From Tetrahymena elliotti 4EA (lineage: Eukaryota; Ciliophora; Oligohymenophorea; Hymenostomatida; Tetrahymenidae): a stretch of DNA of 64,000 nucleotides. The stretch is from NCBI GenBank assembly GCA_000231825.2, contig JH720402.1, positions 1 to 64,000 on the forward strand, in the 5' to 3' direction. This document shows, one piece after another, positions 23,407 to 36,418 of this stretch. Position 1 is the first letter of the stretch. Each line of letters begins with the position of its first letter. The notes under the pieces were generated by a model, which made no database searches, was not told the DNA's origin, and saw only the letters and a program-made list of their open reading frames with translations. A program made the translations under genes and the position numbers.

Positions 23407-26036
23407 TCAAATGTCTGTCTTTCCTTTGTAATATCTACTTTTATCTGATATCTTACTTTACAATTTCTCAATTAATCTCTTCTTTAGAATCTCTTTCGCT
23501 AAACATCTTTCTGTATGTGCTTCAAAGGCTTTTTTTGTTTCTGATTTAAATTATCCTGCATAAGATGGAGTTTATTCAGGAGGACTCTGATTTTACAATT
23601 AATTATGGTTAATTAGTTTTTAATTAATAATAAATAATACATGTTGACGTTTTGTTGGAAGCTAGAAAAAGTTATTCTTTTTTTCATCAAAAAATCTCTA
23701 AGTGGTAGATTCCCCTAAAAACAGTCCAATGTTAGGAAGCGGATTCATATTTTTAGGAACACATTTTTTGCTAGGAGTTGCATCAAATTTATGTTGGAAA
23801 TTTTATTCATATGTTGTCATGTGGTTAAATGGAAGCTTATCTAAAACAGTTTTTTGTTGAGATTATTTGATCAAATTTACTGATGGAATACCCCAGTTAA
23901 CAAATTAACTCTTTTAAAAAAAGAATTTAGTAAATAAAAATAAAATAACTGATTTACATTATAAGATGACAGGCAAGATATAGGAGCCTTATTTTCAGTG
24001 TATGCCTTTTATTTTACTTTAAATGGATCTTCTAAAGACGCTCTCATCTTATAGTCATTCTATATTTAGTTAATTAAATAATTAGTTTTTTTATAAATAT
24101 TTATTTAATTCTGTTGATAAATGAAAATAGTTATTTTTATGATTAAATTGAGAATATACCTTCGCTGTTGAACAATAAAGCTCTGACTATCCATCCAATT
24201 AACTTTTGTACTACATTTTGAGCTAGTTCAATGAGTCTATTGATTTAGAATCTATGTCGTTGATCCTCTATTTAAATGATTATCTGTAAGTAGATGTCCA
24301 GCTTTATTTCAAATTAGGATCAAGAAAAGATGATAACTATTTGCACTTAGAGATGCATGATCCACAGCTGCATAAAGAACAAAGACATTTTCCTTTTTAT
24401 TCATCAAAAAATTAGAATTAAATTTTGATTGATATAAATAGCAAGTTTAATAAATTTTAAAAAATAATCAATTTGTATTCGAAATTAATATGAAATTTTT
24501 TTATTTGGTTATTTTACCAGCTTTATGGTCAAAATAGTTTGGCTAAGTCTACATTAGATACTAAATTAACTCTTATTCATGAGTAAGAGTGCTTTCAGTT
24601 AGATTTTCTTAAGATGATCTGACTATTGAAGGAGTTTGTATTTATTCAATTTGTTTGTCAGTTTGAATTTTGCTACTCAATTTTATCTGATATTCACTCA
24701 TTACATCTTCATCATTAATATGAGAAATTTTTTCTTCTTACTTGATTTCAGTTAGGAGATTATCAAATTCTGAAACTTCTTCCTATATTTCTCCTTGATT
24801 TTCTAACTGAGAATTATGCAAAATATTATTATTATTTTCTTTTTACTGTTCTTTTTCTATTTACTTCTCTTTTGTATTTAAGTGCTATGTTTTTTTTAAG
24901 TTAAATAAAATTAGTTAGATTACACACTCTAAATTAACTTTTTAAAATAAAATAAAAGAGAGAACATAATTAATCAAATTTATTGCGCAAAATAACAAAT
25001 TTTAATATAGGATTTTGCCAAATTCATAATTTAATAAAATAACATGTTAAAGTTCTAATTAAGAATTAACTCTTTTTTTATTTATATTTAAATGGTAACT
25101 TAATATAATTACATCTTGGCTTATGCTTCTGTTATTTTTCTTTTTGATTTCTTGCTAAGTTAGCATAGAGCTATTTAATTTGGCTTTCTATTCTACAGAA
25201 GGCAAAACACTGTCTTCTTTCTTTATTGGCTTTAGATATTTTTTTTTGAGTAAATTATTTGAGAAGCTTCTTTTAACTTACAGTTTGTTCTGAACTAAGT
25301 CGTTTAAGACTTGGTCATATGTGTTTGTATTTAAGCTATTTTTGAGTAACTTTAAGTTGTACTTGATTTGAGGAGAAACCAACTTTTCATTAACTAAACT
25401 ATAATTAGGATTTGAAAAATCTAAGCTATTATTGTATTCCTACAATACTGCAAACGATTTTGTTTTGTTGTCAAGAGATCTTATCCCTTTAGGATTGTAG
25501 GAGTCATTGATTAAATTTTTTTGGAGACTTCCAATCTAGCTTTAGCTATAAACGCTTTGGTATCCACGATTTTAGTCTTTCTTAACTATAACTTCTTTTT
25601 AATCTAATATCTCTCCTTTCAAATTTTTGACAATTCTTCTTAGCTTAACAGAGTTATTATAATCTTGTTAACTCTCAAACTAACTTTTTGCTCTTTGACC
25701 ACTTAGAATAGAAACTGTATTGGTAGAGTTAGGAGAAATTTAACTTAGATTAGAACCAGTGTTCTTTTTGAATAAGGGTGAGTGCTACATCTAGCTTTAT
25801 TGTGGTATATCAGAACCTTTTATCTTCAATAAACTACTCTAAAATTTTCTAATTCTTTGATGTAAATCATTTTCTTTTTGCTAGGAATTTTGATTGGAAG
25901 ATTGAGTACTTACTACTTGAGAGGTGTGCTAATAACCTTTAGAAAGACTTTACTCTGATTTTTAACTACTAAAAGGTAGTTTTGCTTCTTCTTGACCTTT
26001 ATATTTGTTCAAGGTTGGGCTAGCTACTGAAAGCAT
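23407..26036 (-). CDS. SAXO-like microtubule-binding protein
   Basis: Six minus-strand exons: 25113-26036, 24518-24884, 24160-24392, 23958-24059, 23641-23910 and 23407-23586; every phase closes, giving 691 residues. Residues 1-~430 are Ser/Gln/Lys-rich and probably disordered, with coiled-coil-like EKQIEKEQQKENNNN near 310. Next comes KCLCSLCSCGSCISKCK (~434-450), which closely resembles the SAXO/FAM154 cysteine motif (human SAXO1 CICELCSCGRHHC). The rest carries S/T-x-Y-x-x-x-F elements such as TTYEQNFQHKF and STYRQSF, like the microtubule-binding Mn repeats of that family. SAXO proteins stabilise axonemal and basal-body microtubules. In known members the cysteine motif is N-terminal; here it sits in mid-protein. 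The call is moderate because the repeats are degenerate. The 127-residue gene lies only 107 nt upstream on the same strand. Confidence 0.6.
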
Positions 26037-26143
26037 ATTATATACTTATGATATATTAAATTAAGTTATTGGCTTACCTTCTAATTAAAATAATTAAGAG
26101 AGCGTTTATATATTATAAATAAAAATCTTTATTTACTCTTCAA

Positions 26144-26597
26144 TCAGTTTTTTACTAGGTTAACAAAAAAGTAATTTTTTATTTAATAATCAAATGAATT
26201 TATTTGTCTAAATATTTATTTGATCTTATTTTCTCCATCACTTGGAAATAAATATTTTGCCTTTGAATTATAACCACTAAAATTAATTTTTGATATTCTT
26301 AAATTAATAAATTTTGTAAAATCTCTATTAGCCATTAATTTGCTGGATACAGTATTAAGTATTTGTGTTTCAATTTAGTTTGCAATTATGTCATTACTTT
26401 TCTCACCTTTATTTAGACTGATAACTTTCTCTTTTTTATTGGCATAATATATTAACTAACTTAATATTTCCAAAAAATTGTAAAAAAGCTCTAAAATTAG
26501 TAAGAACAGAAAAAGAAAAATTGAGTGATCTTAAATATTTTTGATTTGAGTAAATTTAACCTATTTTTCTATTAAGAGGGAACTTAATATATTTCAT
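26144..26597 (-). CDS. hypothetical 127-residue protein
   Basis: Two minus-strand exons, 26561-26597 and 26144-26490, with a 70-nt intron in phase 1 (GTTAAATTT...ATTTTAG). The protein starts MKYIKFPLNRKIELFYNF and ends YFFVNLVKN. It is basic, rich in Lys, Asn and Ile, predicted mostly helical, without signal peptide, membrane span or Cys pattern. Its coding character shows in composition and in the clean splice. No family is recognised. It ends 107 nt before the SAXO-like start, so the next promoter must be very compact. Confidence 0.6.
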
Positions 26598-28234
26598 CTT
26601 AGAAAAGTATGCCCATTATTTTGTATGTTTTAATTCTTTATCTTTTGAAAAGTAAAGATTTTAAAAACCAAATATTCCTACTAAATAAGCAAATAGAAGT
26701 AACAATTTATTTTACTAATGTTTGCTTTTCCTTGTTTGATAAAGAGTTTTCGTATTTTTAGCTCAAATAAAATCATTCAACAAATAAATCTTAATTAAAT
26801 AAAATGGTTGATTTAACCCTTAAAATTAAATTATTACTCTAAATAAGCTAATCTAGTAAACATAATTATGATCTAAAAATTATCAATTATATTATTAGTA
26901 AAAGTTAATACTGGAATCAATAACTTAAACTTGGTAAATTTAACAAAATTTTATCAGCAAAATATTGAAAAAGCTATTATAGAAAATAAAAATTAAAATC
27001 ACAATAAAATATCACTTTATACATTTTGATTAGCAGAAATATAATTATTTTAAAAAGATATTTTTTAATTAATATTATTGAATTCTTTAATTAACTGTAC
27101 TAATTTAGTTTATGATAAATCCAAACTTTAAAAATAAGTTAGACAATTAACCTTAGAAGGGTTAATTTTGATTACTAATTTAAACAATCTAAATTAAAAA
27201 GTTGTTGTTATAACAGAAGATATTTGTGTGGTGTATAATTTTTTTTTTAAAACATAAATCATCCCTGGTGAAATTAATCCAATTGCACATAATTTTTTAT
27301 TAATTATATGCATAATTTTGAAAAAATAACTGGCTATTTATGATATATTTGACTCAAATTAAATAAAATATATTTTTAAGAATAAAGTTACAGGAAAAAT
27401 AGAAAGAAATAAGATATTAATTTTATGATTAAAGTTAAATTGATTTTTTTATAAAAATTATTAAGAATAGTGATATTTTTAAAAATAATAATAAGGATTT
27501 AAGTTCCTAGAAACATGTAAAATAAAAGTTAATTTATTATTTAAAATTTACTTTTTTTATTAATAAACCTAATAATTTTTTTATAAATGATGTATTTGAT
27601 ACCTAACTAGTAAGAATAATCTGAATCTAATGAAGATCTTAAAATTAATTTATGTTTTCTTTTAAATATTTAAAGAAGTTAGTTTTTTCATAAGTAAGGG
27701 AGGGCTTAAGGATTATTGAAATAATAAAGAGGAATTTATAATATTTCTTAATAAATAATATTTGATAAAAAAAGATATTTTATAAGAAGGTCTGCAAGAT
27801 ATGTATTATTTTTTTTATATATGAATGTTTTTTACACAAAAATCTGAGAAAGAAAAGGGTATAAAAGATATACTAATTAATATTTTAGTTTCGTATTTAT
27901 TTAAGAGTTTGTTTGTTTTATTTGATGAGGATGAGGAGTTAATAATATATTAAAAATTTGCCATAAATATTAAAAGAAGAAAAAAATTGCTTATTTCTCT
28001 GAATTGCTTATGAAAGATATTGCTAGATCTATTTTATTATTATTATATTTATTTTTTGAGATGTGGGTAATAATAGATTTAGTTAATTTGATAATAAGGA
28101 ATCAGTAGTTAATTATTAGTAATAAAATAATTATTATTAATTTATTGTGTCACAAAATTTATGAGATAGATGGTCTTTATAAACTCACTAAATAATTAAC
28201 TACCTAATTAGTTTTTGATTCTGTAATTGATTTT
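26598..28234. other. AT-rich intergenic spacer
   Basis: About 1.6 kb upstream of the 127-residue gene and downstream of the Unkempt-like gene. The plus strand around 27587-27847 has an 86-codon code-6 frame (MMYLIPNQQEQSESNEDLKI...) whose second half looks like spacer translation; I did not call it. Nothing else is seen. Confidence 0.55.
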
Positions 28235-31200
28235 TCATATGTGATCACTTTAACTGTTGTCATAATTTTACAGTGAAAATTGTTTAAGTTATTAGTTTAC
28301 TTCATTAAGTTCAGGATTTACCAATCCATTATTATTATGAACCATACCACTATTGGCATGGAAATTATTATGATTAGGTTAGAAGTGTTAATTGTTGCCA
28401 TTTCCATACTCTGGAACATTAAAATTATCATATGATCTTTAACTAAATATTTAATAATATTATTGTTGTGTTTGTGGATGAGATCCATTAATTTGTCCCC
28501 ATCCGCCATTTTCAGATATTATTCCTTGAATGCTTTCGCTTTATTCATCATCATCATTAAATTAATTTTATCTATTTTTAAAAATTAAATATTTAAAAAA
28601 CCGAGTAATTTAGAGATAGGTTTTCATTGTTTCAAAACAAAAATGTAATTAAAGATTTTAATCAAATTCATTTATAAAATTGTATTTGGATCATAGGAAA
28701 GATGAGAATTTCAAATTTATTTGATGTTGCCAAAAAATATTTTCAAAAATTAAAATTATTACTCTCCATAATTCATTTCTTCATTTGTATTCTAACAAGA
28801 ATTTTTTTTATTTATTGATTCAAGCTAGGAGGTTGTGTTTAGTCTGATGGGCTTTTTAATTACAACAGGCATTCCATTTTAGTTATCTTAATCACTAATT
28901 TGTCTATCGCATTAAACAATAGGAGACATACAGTTTGATTATTTCTTTGAGGCTGTTCCAAATGACTTTAAATTACTGTGATGATCAGGGAGAGATTGAG
29001 TGCTATTCAGTTGGTTTATGCGGGCAGATGTAAAAGGCTAGCTATCATTAGGAGTTTGACCTGATTAGGTCTTATAAGTTCCCCTAATATTTCTATTTCT
29101 AGGGCGATATTTGAAGAGTCCCTCTTAAATATTTTGTGGGATATTCCTATTTTTGTTATTTAAATGAATCATTAATATTTAAAAAAATTTTAATGGCTAA
29201 TTAAATTAAATTTAAGTGATCAATTTTTTTATGAAGTGAAAATTTGTTCCTAATAGAATATGATGTAATATGTATTATTTTATGAAAACTTGTATTTTAT
29301 TTGGTATTATTGTTTTTATATTTTTAAAGTAATTGATTATTAAATTGTTTTGTGTTGGATAATTGATCAAGAAAAGCAGAAAAGATTAGTTTTCAATCAA
29401 AGAGGTTTTTCTTCTCAATTTGTAAACTTAATTAAAAAGACTAATATTAATTTGTCTAAGTATTATAATTAAAACTGTATCATGAATCAAAATTGATTCA
29501 AACAAAAGAAAAAAACATATTCAATTCTTTTCCTTTCTCCAGTGTATCTTTCTTAAAAATTTCATGAAATAAAGTTTAACTGATTAAAGAACAATACATT
29601 TATTTTGTTTTTTTGGAAGAAATGGAAATTTAATTTATTGAAAATACTCTTTCGCTTGTTTTTAAATTTACTTTTTGAATAATTTTGCATTGTACTTAAA
29701 TTATTATATTTTATCTAGAAAAGATATTTCAAAACAATATTTTTTAGTTTTCTCTGATTTATAAAAATATCTTTCGATTTAAGAATTCTAACGCTTAATC
29801 CTTTTTAATTTGTCAAGATATGAGAGAACCAATTTATAATTTTTAATAAATTTAATTTGAGCAATAATATAATTACCTTTTTTCTTAAGCATTGTGATAG
29901 TAAGGGCATTGTGGTCCTTTGTTACATTTTTCATTGTTTGTTGTTTATGTGCATTGCTTTGTTCTGTAATTACGGGGATGATATTCTGATTCTTTCCATC
30001 CATGACATTTGTTACAATCGAATTTGTTTGGGCATCCCTCCTCGTATCTTGTAATATAGTTAGCAGGTTTCCAATTTGGACAAGAAATAGGCTCATAATT
30101 ATAATCCTAAGGACGACGACGGTAATCTTACCAGTTATGAGAGTAAACACATTGGGCTTTATCATGTTTGATAAAATTGAATGGGCACCAGACAGTTTTA
30201 TAGTAAAAAACATAGAAATCTTCATCAAATTCATAGTTTTCTATCAAATCTATTTTAATATCACTCTCTGTGTGTGCAAATGAACAATAAATTCCATATT
30301 CACAATTATGACAGTTGTTAGGGTAGTGGGTACAAAATTTAGTTTTATATTTATCAGGACAATATAATTCTTCCACTTTATTATGGGCTTTTTAGCATCT
30401 TTCTCCATCTGGACATACTCCATTCTATTAATTCATGTAGAAGCATTGATCACTAGTATAATTAACTGGAACTCTTCTTCTATCTCTTGCAGTATGATAA
30501 TACTTACATTGCTTGTGATTATGATTATTTAAATTTTAACAAGGTTCAATTTTAAAGTTGCTCAACTCTAAGTGTTCTTACAAAGGTCTGGTATTTACTA
30601 TTTAACTGTTGGATGCTTAGTTAGTGATATTATTATTTGAGTTACCCTCTTAATTATCTTCATTATATTATTGATCAATTATCTAGCCCTTTTATTTAAA
30701 AAATAGAAGTTAATTAATTAATAAATCCAAACATTTTTAAATGTTTTTAATTTTAAAGTAAATATCAAAGCAAAATGATGATTAGTAAATTATTAGCTAC
30801 AAAAATTTTTATTCAATAATACTGATATCAAAGTATTATGATAATTAAATAAAAAGCAAACAATATTCAAAGGAGAGATGACTATAGAAATTAAATTTAT
30901 TTGGAAAAAAAATTTCTTTCAAGTAAAAATGATTATTAAAATAAGTGAAAATAAAAAGTTCGTTTCTAAGATTATGTTTTTTAGAATGAATTTAATTATC
31001 AAAATCTAATTTTACTTTTTCTTTAAAAATTAAAATTCTTCAAAAAAGTATTTTGTGTAGATTTTATTTCTGAATTTCTATTTCATTAACTTTTTTTGGG
31101 ATGAAAGAGGGAGGGAGAGAGAGAGACTAAATTGATTTAGGAAATTATCCTAACGCATGGAAATTTAATAAAAGATTGTTTTTTATTAAATTTTATCTTT

Positions 31201-32586
31201 TTTTCTGGAGTGAAGTTAATTATTAAACATATTTTTTACTTTTTTTGATGTTTAAATATTATAAAGAGTAACACCAAAAACGTGAACTAATAAATAAGTA
31301 ATTAAATTTTAGTATTTTTTTACTCCTACTAGCTCAAAAATACTAATCTCTTATTTTTAGGATTTGAAATTTGAAGTTTTAATCTTAAGTAGTTTTAGTA
31401 AAATAAAAATTGATTCTTAACCTAAAATTTTAATAGATCAGTAATAGGAAAATTAATATTAGTCTTTTAATATTTGACACTTATTACTGAAAATTAAGTA
31501 AGTTTAATGATTACTTGAGAATTTATTCCACAACTCCAAAATTCATGCATTTTAGTGTTTATTTTTTTAAAAAAAATAAATCTAGATAATATTCCTTCTT
31601 TCAACACTTAAACCAAACTTACACATTATCTTTAAGTGATGATTCTATTAAAAATATCTACTAATAAACTAATCCTTTGTTGATTCTATAAGCCAATTGC
31701 CAAAAAAAATAAAAAATTTATCGTGGTAGGCTCTAAATCTTAAAAAATAATCATTCAAATCAAAATAGGCTCTCTTTGAAGTAACTAACACACATCTTAA
31801 GTTAAATTAAGATAAAATTAATTGATATCATTTTCTTCAAATTAAGTTTGATGTCTGTTTGTTTAGTTTTATTTTATAAATTTATGCTTACATTTGTGTT
31901 AATGCTTCTAGTATTTATCATACGATTTTTCACATTTGTATTTAAAGGAGGAGGAGAGTTATTCATTATTAAATGCTAGCTACCATTAGGATTAAATGTA
32001 TGGTTAGAATGATTTAAATGAGTGTAAGAACCATTTCCTGTATTAATCCTTGCATTATTCTTATGAATTTACTAATTATCTTGCTAATTTTTGTAATTAT
32101 TCATTGTATCAATATGTCCCTTTGAACCAGCATTTGTTATATTTACCTTTTGATATCATTTGAAAAATAAAATTCATTAAACAATATATTAAGATTTATC
32201 TAATTTTTTAAATATTAATAATATTTAAGTAATTTGGAACTGTTTGCTACACTTTATTTAGTACTTATTTCATTTTCTACTATGCCCCTTAACTTTTAAT
32301 TTCTTGCAAAAAATAAATTTTTAAACATAATTTTTACTTAATTTGAGCTCTATTAAGGCTAATTTGGAGGTTATGGAGGATACATCATCATTCCTACTGA
32401 ATTGTTTGTAAGGTGTGGATGTGCTCCTGAGGTGGCATATGAAACATTAGGACCAGAACTAAAAGGATGAGAAGAGTGAGCTGGATAGACGTGATTTATA
32501 TTTGAGAACATTGAATACATTGGAGGCATATGGTGAGCTGAGTTTGCAGAAAAATTCATGTCATAGTTATTAATATGATCTCCCAT
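28235..32586 (-). CDS. Unkempt-like six-CCCH zinc finger RNA-binding protein
   Basis: Five minus-strand exons: 32338-32586, 31892-32146, 29877-30688, 28763-29146 and 28235-28571; phases 0, 0, 2, 2 close to 678 residues. The first ~215 residues are Asn/His/Pro/Ser-rich. Exon 3 holds six fingers in two triplets. First triplet: C-X5-H-X4-C-X3-H (ending CKYYH), C-X9-C-X5-C-X3-H (CPDGERCQKAH) and a third ending CSFAH. Second triplet: finger 4 ending CVYSH and followed by RRRP, finger 5 (CPNKFDCNKCH) and finger 6 (CTQTTNCHKGPQCPYYH). This double-triplet layout is that of Unkempt, a translation regulator binding U-rich mRNA; each triplet also resembles plant RR-TZF domains. The C-terminal 240 residues are Asn/Gln-rich. 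Introns of 191, 1203, 730 and 191 nt separate the exons. The join across 29147-29876 is the least certain; exons 4-5 could be a separate gene starting at ATG 29172. Confidence 0.75.
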
Positions 32587-33637
32587 TTCAAAAAAGACTA
32601 ATATTAGTGTATATTTAATTATTATAAAAAATGGTTTTAACTCTAATTTAATAATTTTCTTTTCAGTTGCTTTGCAGATTTATTATTCTTATTATTATTT
32701 GCAGTACTTCTGTTTGTTTATTAAGTATTATTTGCACTGCAAATAAGCAAGCGAATCATAATAAAAAACAAGAGAGAGAAAATACAAGAACAAATGCTAA
32801 CAAAAATTGTAAGATGGGGGGGAAAAAAATGCCACAAATAATTAATTAAAAGCTTACGCTATTGATCTTAAAATCTTTTGAATTTAGAATGATTGAAAGG
32901 ATATAATAAATGAGCCAGATAATATTTCTATTTGTCGATCTGTTTAACTCTAAACTATCAAAGTATTCGATTATAAACACGCTTTTTTTAATTTTTCCTT
33001 TAAAACTTAATTTATTGGTTTGTTTATTGATTTGATTGATTGATGGATGAGTTGATTAAGAGAGAGGTTGATTAACTTCTTTATAATAATAATAATTAAT
33101 TATTGCTTTTCTTGTTTTTTTTACTTTCTTTTAACTTTTTAACCTCTTTGATTTATTGATTGGATTCTTTCGTGTCTTATTTATTATTTCTATTAATATA
33201 ATCAACTATTTCAGTCTTATTTTTTTTTTATTTATTTATCTATTTATCAGTCTATCAATCTATTTATTTCCTATATTTTTTTTTGGTGGATTGATTGATC
33301 TTATTTAGGTTTATTGATACTTTAATTTATTTATATTTATTAATTGATCAATTAATCTTTATCATAATAATAATCAATTGATCAATCAATGATTCATTAA
33401 TCCATTCATCATTTTTCTTGGGAAATAAAATATAAATTAATTATTACATACTTTAAAATCAGCAATAATAGCTAAACATTAAGTCGATAACCTTTTTGAA
33501 TTAGTTTAGATTAATTTATTCATATATATTAGCATATATTTTTTATTCATTATTTGAGTGATCAGATTTTGCACTCACTTCAATTTTTAATTTTCTGCAA
33601 ATTATATTAATTTAGAAATTCTTTGTTTGTGTATACT
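32587..33637. other. spacer between divergent genes
   Basis: About 1 kb between the minus-strand Unkempt-like start and a weak plus-strand gene, so it should contain two promoters. It holds a G7 run near 32816-32822 and a long degenerate TTGA/TTTA tetranucleotide region (separate entry). No exon is convincing. Confidence 0.55.
33020..33410. repeat. degenerate TTGA/TTTA tetranucleotide tract with GATC palindromes
   Basis: Runs such as TTGATTGATTGATGGATGA (from ~33032), TTTATTTATCTATTTATC (~33230) and GATTGATTGATC (~33289) make up an imperfect simple-sequence region. It includes an 18-nt perfect palindrome at 33339-33356 centred on TTGATCAA and a second TTGATCAA palindrome at 33377-33386. Confidence 0.6.
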
Positions 33638-34167
33638 ATGTAAAGGAAATTCTGTTTTGGTTTTACTTACTAGCCCAGCTTTCAGTACAATTCAGATATA
33701 ATCAACCTTAATTTCCCGTATTTTAATCATATTCAAGGATAATAATCAAAGTAAATATTTTCATTATCTGATAATACTTTAAGCATGTATTTAGGTATGT
33801 ATATCTTCCCCGACTATTAATTAAATTAATAAATTTTTTTAGTCTGCTTAAATTAAGGGCAGATTGTCAATTACCTTATCCATCCAATAAAGCTCATCCA
33901 AAAGATACAATGTTTGATTGTATTTTATTTGATGATTTGTTGGGAGGATATGATTAATCTATTACATAATTAAATTAGATAACTAACAGATCATATTATA
34001 TTATTTTAAATCTCCTAAGTAATATTTAATTTTTCTTTTAAATATTATTCCAACTCATAAAAATAACCGATTATTGTATTTCTTTTACCTGATTTTCCTT
34101 ACTATTAGCTTGTAAGAATTACGTGTGCTAATTAACTTTTTCTTTTACTTATTTGTAAGCTCTTTGA
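33638..34167 (+). CDS. possible small three-exon gene, unknown product
   Basis: Exons 33638-33750, 33843-34018 and 34109-34167 join in phase (2, then 1) to 115 residues ending at TGA 34165-34167. The middle exon is the strongest part: its composition is richer than the spacer and it reads RADCQLPYPSNKAHPKDTMF then DCILFDDLLGGYDQ, which is unlike translated spacer. Introns are 92 and 90 nt with good GTAAAT and GTAATA donors and T-rich acceptors. The third exon is weaker; if its splice is ignored the frame ends at TGA 34090. No family is recognised and no signal peptide is evident. It could also be part of a longer gene whose other exons I missed. Confidence 0.4.
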
Positions 34168-36418
34168 TCTGATTGGATTTCTTATCAAATAAACTAGTTA
34201 ATATTTAAAAATTAGAGCGAATATTTCAAATTCAAGCTTCAAAAAAAATTAGCAAAAAAATTAAATTATCAAACTAAAGGTATTTAAAAAAATACTAAAA
34301 ATATTTTTTAATGAAAATGGAAAAAATAAGAAAATGATTATTATCAAATAATGTATTATAAAAATAATTGTTCTAATCAAATATTTAAACTAAACAATAA
34401 TTATTCTCGTACACCAATTATTTTCTTAAAATATTTGTTTAATTAATTTGATTCTATTAAAATAAGATAGTCTTCTTATTATTGCAACTAAATATTTTTT
34501 ATATTATCTTTTGTTTCATACATGATTAAAATATTAAATTTGAATTAGCATTTGCTTCAATTAAAGTTATAACTTGATCGAATTTAATAATAATTTTTAC
34601 ATTCCAATTGATTTTATGAATTATCTGTTCATAATTTGTTAATAAAATATTCATTTTTTACTTATTTATAAATTATTTATCAAAAATTTTCAAGTAGGAA
34701 AGAGCATAGTTATTTCTAGCAGATAAATTATTCTCAAAATATTAAAAAGAGCAATCTAATCATTTTCCTAATCCTTCACATGTATCATTTTACCAGTAAT
34801 ACCTTCTTACAATTGTATTTTTGAAAGTTTTGGATGTAAGCTTTATTGAAAAACGATGTACTTGAAATTAAGCATCAAGCTGGCTTAATATTGTGTATCT
34901 ATCTATTTTAAATTTTTATGATCAAATCAATTTATTTATAAAAGAAGAAATTCAAAAAGCTTGATTAATGATTGAGTGAATGGTATTAGTTACACCTTTA
35001 ATATTAGCAGATTACCTACCATAAATTAAAAATATTTATTATTAAATTGGTAAAATCATTTGATAGTTATTAAATGTACAAAGCATATATATTAAATACA
35101 TTTTTATGTGTGGATTTATAAATTTTAATTTAATAGCTTGTTGTCTGCATTTCTAGTTTTAAAATTTATATTCATAATATTATTTAAAAAATTACTTGAC
35201 TATTGCAAACTCATAAAAGGCTTTTTTTTTCTTTTCAGAATTTAAAGCAATTAGATGAGATTGCTAGTACAGTGATAATTTAATAAATCCATGATTTCTT
35301 TTACAATATTTTTAAAATACTTAAATTATTTACAATTTTAATATGATTGGCTTATTTAAGAGAAATAAATATTTTACATCCTAAAATGCTTAGCTATTTA
35401 AAATACCAAAGATTTTTCTAAATAAAAATTACAATTAAATGAGCAGAAAAATTGTAATTATCAAAAAGCTTGGTAAAATTTTAATTTCCACATTTTTTAT
35501 AACCAATCATTTTGTAATTTTTTTTTGACTATGTATCAAATTTATTTAATTAAATTTATGTTTTTAATCTATTTTTAGCTTAAATAAAATTTAACAGGTT
35601 TGTTTTAACAAGAAAACAATGTAAATAGAATCAAAATGAGATATAAGAAGTATCTTTTCACTTATTTTTTAACATATTAGCATAATAATATTATATTTTT
35701 CATTTTTAAAAACCAAATAAATGTATGTTAAAATAATTTAACTGCATATAATTTTTATAATAGTACAGAATTATACCACATTTAAAAAATAACTCCAGAT
35801 ATAAGCTGCTTATTTAATGTTAAAGATGATCTTAAGGAGATAAAAATGTATGAAAGAAATGATAAATTTGATCTTCTCTTTATTCTTTATGTGTTAATGG
35901 ATTTTTCCATATAATTTATCTATTGAAATCTTCTCCTTATTTTTCGAGATTACTAATCTTTAAAAAAGACCTAAATTGCTTCTTGTGTTTAATAATTTTA
36001 ATAGAACCTTAATCACAAAATGAAAAAGGAGTTTTATAGTAAATTAATTTTTCCTGAATTTTCTAAAGAAATTCTACATGTTTTAAGATGAAATTCTTGA
36101 GTAAGTCTGTATTTCTATTTAAGTATATTTTACCTTAAGTTTAACAGTAGATATGCTGATTTTTTTTATTTTATTTACATTATGGGATATATGGTATCAA
36201 AACTGGAAAAACTTTTTATTCAACTCTATTATTTCTATTTTAAAAACCCAAAAATAGATTAATAGCATATTATTTTCATCGTAATTAATATGATTGAAAT
36301 TTAAAAAAATATTGTTTAAATACTATCAAGATAAATATATAATTAAACTATAAGGTAAATTAATTGTTGCCTGTAAAAATAACTAGATTAATAAGTAAAA
36401 TTAAGTAAACATAAAAGT
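34168..36418. other. AT-rich intergenic spacer
   Basis: About 2.2 kb without a supportable gene. A 190-codon TGA-free minus-strand frame (35507-36079) is present, but its composition and its Phe/Ile/Lys-rich translation are what AT-rich spacer gives when only TGA is a stop. The region before 36419 should hold the MATE gene promoter. Confidence 0.55.

Noticed and set aside
27587..27847. 86-codon plus-strand frame opposite the 3' flank of the Unkempt-like gene
   Set aside because: The first 25 codons look plausible but the rest resembles translated spacer; no homology and no second exon.
29172..29876. ATG at 29172 as start of a separate minus-strand gene (28235-29172)
   Set aside because: Possible, but AATAG at 29147-29151 is a good acceptor whose phase matches the donor at 29876 exactly, and an Asn/Gln-rich tail after the fingers fits, so a single Unkempt-like gene is preferred.
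35507..36079. 190-codon minus-strand open frame upstream of the MATE gene
   Set aside because: Same reasoning: low GC, Phe/Ile/Lys-rich translation, no splice or homology support.
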